Shown here in pieces: positions 60,938 through 64,000 of a stretch of 64,000 bases of DNA. The notes under the pieces are model-generated. The model ran no database searches and was not told where the DNA came from. It was given only the letters and a program-made list of their open reading frames with translations. The position numbers and the translations under genes were made by a program. Position 1 is the stretch's first letter; each line of letters starts with the position of its first letter. Source of the stretch: Micromonospora sp. WMMD812. GTDB taxonomy: Bacteria > Actinomycetota > Actinomycetes > Mycobacteriales > Micromonosporaceae. The stretch covers positions 1,116,001 to 1,180,000 of the forward strand of contig NZ_CP114904.1 of assembly GCF_027497215.1 (NCBI RefSeq), in the 5' to 3' direction.

Positions 60938-62023
60938 ATGGTGCGATGGCGGTCCGGGACGGTGGCGGCGCTGCGGCGGGAGTGGGCCGGGGCGGTGGAG
61001 CTGGACGTGGACCTGCCCGACGGCTCGACCATGCGGGCGCTGGCCTACCCCCACCTGGTGGGCTGGCCGGAACCCGGCGACCGGGTGCTGCTCAACGCCG
61101 GCGCGCTGTTGATGGGGCTCGGCACCGGCGGGTACGCGCTCGTGGTGGCGCTGCCCGACCGTCTGCCGCCGGACCCGCCCGAGGTGGGCGACACCCGGGA
61201 CGCCGGGCACCTGGTGAAGGCCCGCTACACGCCGCTGCAGCCGATCCTGCTCGGCGTGGACGAGGAAGCCTCGCCGCACCGCGCCGTGCTGGAGGCCGCG
61301 GACGACCTGTCCGGCCTGCCGGTGGTCACCGCCGACCTGCACTCGGCCCTGCCTGCGATCCTGGCCGGCATCCACGCCGACACGCCGCAGGCGCGGGTGG
61401 CGTACCTGCTGACCGACGGCGGCGCGCTGCCCGCCTGGTTCTCCCGCACCCTCGCCGGGCTGCGCGAGCACCTGGCCGGGACGATCAGCGTCGGGCAGGC
61501 GTTCGGCGGCGACCTGGAGGCGAGCACGGTGCACACCGGGCTGCTCGCCGCCCGGCACGTGCTCCACGCCGACGTCGCGATCGTCGCGCAGGGGCCGGGC
61601 AACCTCGGCACCGGCACCCGCTGGGGCTTCTCGGGTGTGGCGGTCGGCGAGGCGGTCAACGCGGTCGCCGCGTTGGGCGGGCGCCCGGTCGGCTCGCTGC
61701 GCATCTCCGCCGCCGACCCCCGCCCGCGCCACCGGGGTGTGTCGCACCACAGCCTCACCGCGTACGGCCGGGTGGCCCTCGCCGCCGCCGAGCTGGTGGT
61801 GCCGGACGGCCTGGACACGGACCTCTCGGCCGAGGTCGACGCGGCGCTCGCCCCTCTCGCCGCGCGACACCGCATCGTGCGGGTCGGCACGGCGGGGCTG
61901 GACGGCGCGCTGCGGGCGAGCCCGGTGCCGCTGTCCACGATGGGGCGCAAGCTGGACGCCGACCACGCCTACTTCCTCGCCGCCGCGGCCGCCGGCCGGC
62001 ACGCCGCCGCCCTGCTCGGCTGA
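60938..62023 (+). CDS. DUF3866 protein
   Basis: A 361-residue protein with the DUF3866 pattern: LAYPHLVGWPEPGDRVLLNA near residue 36, GTGGYALVVALPDRL, GHLVKARYTPLQPILLGVDE near residue 100, HADTPQARVAYLLTDGGALP, and IVAQGPGNLGTGTRWGFSGV. The family is widespread in Actinobacteria and Firmicutes but has no known role. The repeated Gly-rich loops suggest a nucleotide- or cofactor-binding fold. The start ATG is 7 bases after TAGCGT; a GTG nine bases upstream is also in frame and overlaps the hexamer. It is on the opposite strand to the Pup genes. Confidence 0.8.
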   Translation: MVRWRSGTVAALRREWAGAVELDVDLPDGSTMRALAYPHLVGWPEPGDRVLLNAGALLMGLGTGGYALVVALPDRLPPDPPEVGDTRDAGHLVKARYTPLQPILLGVDEEASPHRAVLEAADDLSGLPVVTADLHSALPAILAGIHADTPQARVAYLLTDGGALPAWFSRTLAGLREHLAGTISVGQAFGGDLEASTVHTGLLAARHVLHADVAIVAQGPGNLGTGTRWGFSGVAVGEAVNAVAALGGRPVGSLRISAADPRPRHRGVSHHSLTAYGRVALAAAELVVPDGLDTDLSAEVDAALAPLAARHRIVRVGTAGLDGALRASPVPLSTMGRKLDADHAYFLAAAAAGRHAAALLG

Positions 62024-62070
62024 CCGCCCGCCCACCGGCGGCGGCCCGCCCGAGGACGGGCTGCCTGGGC

Positions 62071-62277
62071 TCAGGCGAGGAAGATCAGGGCGAGCCAGCC
62101 GCCCACGATCAGCACCAGCGCGAGCGCCAGCACCCAGGTGGGCACGGTGTACTCGCCGCGCCGGTTGCGCTCGATCTCGTTGCGGATCTTCTCCCGCCGG
62201 CGCTCGACCCAGTTCTGACGCTGGTGGCCGCTGTCGTGCGGCTCCTGGCTCGGCTGCGGGCTCGGGGACGTCGTCAT
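62071..62277 (-). CDS. Small single-helix membrane protein
   Basis: A 68-residue protein with a hydrophilic, basic N-terminal half (RQNWVERRREKIRNEIERNR) and one C-terminal helix (TVPTWVLALALVLIVGGWLA, then LIFLA). The layout is that of a tail-anchored membrane protein facing the cytoplasm. No family was recognised. It starts 9 bases after TAGGCT with no ribosome binding site. It lies next to pafA on the same strand, with a perfect palindrome in the 68-base gap. Its function is unknown. Confidence 0.6.
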   Translation of the reverse strand: MTTSPSPQPSQEPHDSGHQRQNWVERRREKIRNEIERNRRGEYTVPTWVLALALVLIVGGWLALIFLA

Positions 62278-62286
62278 GGCCCGGTC

Positions 62287-62292
62287 AGCCTA
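62287..62292 (-). promoter_or_regulatory. Leaderless-type -10 hexamer of the small membrane protein gene
   Basis: TAGGCT lies 9 bases before the ATG at 62277. Confidence 0.4.
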
Positions 62293-62310
62293 CCGGGCCG
62301 GCCGGCCCGG
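62293..62310. terminator. 18-base palindrome beyond pafA
   Basis: CCGGGCCGGCCGGCCCGG is a perfect palindrome, able to fold as a 7-base stem with a GGCC loop. It lies 36 bases beyond the pafA stop. Confidence 0.4.
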
Positions 62311-62345
62311 CGACGGGCGCCACCACCGGACCGGCCCGAACCCGG

Positions 62346-63704
62346 TCACATGCTGGCGATCAGCCGCTCGACCCGCTCGTCGTACGCCCGGAACGGGTCC
62401 TTGCAGAGCACGGTGCGCTGCGCCTGGTCGTTGAGCTTCAGGTGCACCCAGTCGACGGTGAAGTCCCGGCGCTTCTCCTGGGCGTGCCGGATGAACTCGC
62501 CGCGCAGCCGGGCCCGGGTCGTCTGCGGCGGAGTCTCCTTCGCCTCGAAGATCTCCGGGTCGGTGGCCACCCGGTCCACCTCGCCGCGGCGCTCCAGCAG
62601 CCCGTACAGGCCCCGGCCGCGCCGCAGGTCGTGGTAGGCCAGGTCCATCTGGGCGACCCGCGGGTGCGACAGCGGCAGGTCGTGTTTGCGCTGGTAGCGC
62701 TCGATCAGGCGCAGCTTCGTCACCCAGTCGATTTCCCGGGCCACCGGCTCCAGGTCACCGGTCTCCACCGCGCGCAGCACCCGACCCCACAGCTCCACCA
62801 CCCGCTTGGCGGTCTGGTCGCCGCCGCGACGCTCGACGAACTCGGTCGCCTTCGCCAGGTATTCCTGCTGGATCTCCAGCGCGCTGACCTCCTTGCCGGA
62901 GGCGAGCCGCACCTTGCGCCGGCCGGTGATGTCGTGCGACACCTCGCGGATCGCCCGGATCGGGTTCTCCAGCGACAGGTCGCGCATCACCACGCCCGCC
63001 TCGATCATGCGCAGCACGATGTCGGCCGTGCCGACCTTGAGCAGGGTGGTGACCTCGTTCATGTTGGAGTCGCCGACGATCACGTGCAGGCGCCGGTAGC
63101 GCTCGGCGTCGGCGTGCGGCTCGTCCCGGGTGTTGATGATCGGCCGGCTGCGGGTGGTCGCCGAGGAGACGCCCTCCCAGATGTGCTCGGCCCGCTGCGA
63201 CAGGCAGTAGACCGCGCCGCGCGGGGTCTGGAGCACCTTGCCGGCACCGCAGATCAGTTGCCGGGTGACCAGGAACGGGATCAGCACGTCGGCCAGCCGA
63301 CCGAACTCGCCGTGCCGGGAGACCAGGTAGTTCTCGTGGCAGCCGTACGAGTTGCCGGCCGAGTCGGTGTTGTTCTTGAACAGGTAGATCTCGCCCGCGA
63401 TGCCCTCGTCGTGCAGCCGCTTCTCGGCGTCGACGAGCAGCCCCTCCAGGATCCGCTCACCGGCGCGGTCGTGGGCGACCAGGTCGACCACCGAGTCGCA
63501 TTCGGGCGTGGCGTATTCGGGGTGGGAGCCGACGTCCAGGTAGAGCCGGGCCCCGTTGCGCAGGAACACGTTGCTGGACCGGCCCCAGGACACCACTCGG
63601 CGGAAGAGGTACCGGGCGACCTCGTCAGGGGACAGCCGCCGCTGCCCGCGGTAGGTACAGGTGACGCCGTACTCGGTCTCGAGGCCGAAGATTCGCCGCT
63701 CCAT
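62346..63704 (-). CDS. pafA: Pup-protein ligase PafA
   Basis: A 452-residue carboxylate-amine ligase that attaches the small protein Pup to lysines of target proteins, marking them for the actinobacterial proteasome. Motifs: [20 protein letters not shown] at the start (Glu for metal/ATP), [20 protein letters not shown] with the catalytic Asp, and [20 protein letters not shown]. The [10 protein letters not shown] form and the lack of the long Dop-type insertion distinguish PafA from the depupylase Dop. TAATGT lies 6 bases before the ATG, suggesting a leaderless transcript. Pup, Dop and the proteasome subunits are not in the window and would be expected beyond its right edge. Confidence 0.95.
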   Translation of the reverse strand: MERRIFGLETEYGVTCTYRGQRRLSPDEVARYLFRRVVSWGRSSNVFLRNGARLYLDVGSHPEYATPECDSVVDLVAHDRAGERILEGLLVDAEKRLHDEGIAGEIYLFKNNTDSAGNSYGCHENYLVSRHGEFGRLADVLIPFLVTRQLICGAGKVLQTPRGAVYCLSQRAEHIWEGVSSATTRSRPIINTRDEPHADAERYRRLHVIVGDSNMNEVTTLLKVGTADIVLRMIEAGVVMRDLSLENPIRAIREVSHDITGRRKVRLASGKEVSALEIQQEYLAKATEFVERRGGDQTAKRVVELWGRVLRAVETGDLEPVAREIDWVTKLRLIERYQRKHDLPLSHPRVAQMDLAYHDLRRGRGLYGLLERRGEVDRVATDPEIFEAKETPPQTTRARLRGEFIRHAQEKRRDFTVDWVHLKLNDQAQRTVLCKDPFRAYDERVERLIASM

Positions 63705-63710
63705 GGTGTG

Positions 63711-63716
63711 ACATTA
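63711..63716 (-). promoter_or_regulatory. Leaderless-type -10 hexamer of pafA
   Basis: TAATGT lies 6 bases before the ATG at 63704. Confidence 0.5.
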
Positions 63717-63784
63717 GCCGCCCGGAGCGCCCGTTCGTCACTGTCACACCACAGGTCGTGCCGGCGGTGCCGGGAAATCCCGGT

Positions 63785-64000
63785 CTAGTGCGACATTCCG
63801 TCCGGGCCCAGCGTCGCCACGTACGCCCGGCAGGCCTGGTAGTCCGGCAGCAGGCCGGTCTCGCGCGCCTCGGCCAGCGTCGGCGCCGCGGCGTCCCGGG
63901 CCGACAGCTGCGGCACGTCGGCCGGCCACTCGATGCCCAGCTCCTCGTCCAGCGGGTGCACCGAGTGCTCCCCCGTCGGGTTGTAGGTGGCCGAGCAGAG
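63785..64000 (-). CDS. dTDP-4-dehydro-6-deoxyglucose 3,5-epimerase-like protein, C-terminal end
   Basis: The last 71 residues of a gene that begins beyond the right edge. The text CSATYNPTGEHSVHPLDEEL, then GIEWPADVPQLSARDAAAPT and LAEARETGLLPDY, matches the C-terminus of RmlC/NovW-type epimerases (usual form: YNPxxEHxVHPLDPxLGIxWP, then LSxKDAxAPTLxEA). These cupin-fold enzymes epimerise the 4-keto sugar in dTDP-rhamnose or dTDP-deoxysugar synthesis. Whether it belongs to cell-wall rhamnose or antibiotic sugar formation cannot be told from this end. It is read leftward, ending 69 bases before the pafA start. Confidence 0.75.
   Translation of the reverse strand, partial: LCSATYNPTGEHSVHPLDEELGIEWPADVPQLSARDAAAPTLAEARETGLLPDYQACRAYVATLGPDGMSH

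Noticed and set aside
62346..63704. Depupylase Dop instead of PafA
   Set aside because: The start and [10 protein letters not shown] region match PafA, the length (452) is shorter than Dop, and the location beside pafB/pafC fits PafA.

Overview
The window is a chromosomal segment of a high-GC actinomycete, most likely a member of the Micromonosporaceae. This rests on the roughly 70-75% GC content, the many GTG starts, the mycothiol-type (MDMPI) and deazaflavin-type protein families, and two blocks of conserved actinobacterial core genes. One block is rbpA / fxsA / ppm / lnt at 22.5-26.0 kb, the same neighbourhood as around Rv2050-Rv2053c in Mycobacterium tuberculosis. The other is pafA / pafB / pafC / tatA / tatC / helY / 5'-3' exonuclease at 48-64 kb, the neighbourhood of Rv2090-Rv2097c. 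No tRNA, rRNA, CRISPR array, intact insertion sequence or prophage was seen.

Layout. 0-1.5 kb: an ABC exporter (permease cut by the window edge, plus ATPase) and an OsmC-type protein. 1.5-8 kb: an accessory-looking stretch with an IS110-type transposase relic, a GH15 glycosidase, a cluster of AT-rich palindromes before a DUF1963 gene, a rifampicin-monooxygenase-like flavoprotein of lower GC, and a deazaflavin reductase fused to a hemerythrin domain. 8-22 kb: regulators, two SDRs, an ABC-F ATPase behind a leader peptide, a TetR-controlled FMO/SDR/MFS group with two matching operators, a zinc-finger/coiled-coil protein and a POT peptide transporter. 22.5-28.4 kb: rbpA, fxsA, ppm, lnt, then a thioredoxin-reductase/methyltransferase fusion divergent from an XRE-cupin regulator.

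29-37.3 kb is the most distinctive metabolic block. It encodes a beta-lysine pathway: kamA runs divergently from the operon kdd - amidohydrolase - kamD - kamE - kal - ASKHA reactivase. L-lysine would pass through beta-lysine, 3,5-diaminohexanoate and 3-keto-5-aminohexanoate to 3-aminobutyryl-CoA and crotonyl-CoA. This pathway is classically known from anaerobic lysine fermenters. The cleavage enzyme Kce is not in the window, and KamA departs from the canonical active-site motifs.

37-48 kb holds LtrA, a YnfA-type protein, a CsbD-like protein, a phosphatase, an Lrp regulator, an acyl-CoA dehydrogenase coupled to an M24 peptidase, a secreted GH18 chitinase with a ricin-type module, an HxlR-peroxiredoxin fusion divergent from an MFS exporter, and a nucleotidyltransferase-like protein. 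48-64 kb is the Pup-ligase / Tat / HelY core region with small membrane proteins, a LysR/EamA divergent pair, a lipid kinase, a CDF metal exporter, a DUF3866 protein, and the C-terminal end of a dTDP-sugar 3,5-epimerase.

A recurring feature is a TANNNT hexamer 6-9 bases before the start codon, seen at about twenty genes on both strands. It indicates widespread leaderless transcription and helped fix many starts. Strong GC-rich hairpins mark most operon ends. All function calls come from reading motifs and gene context; no database search was possible.
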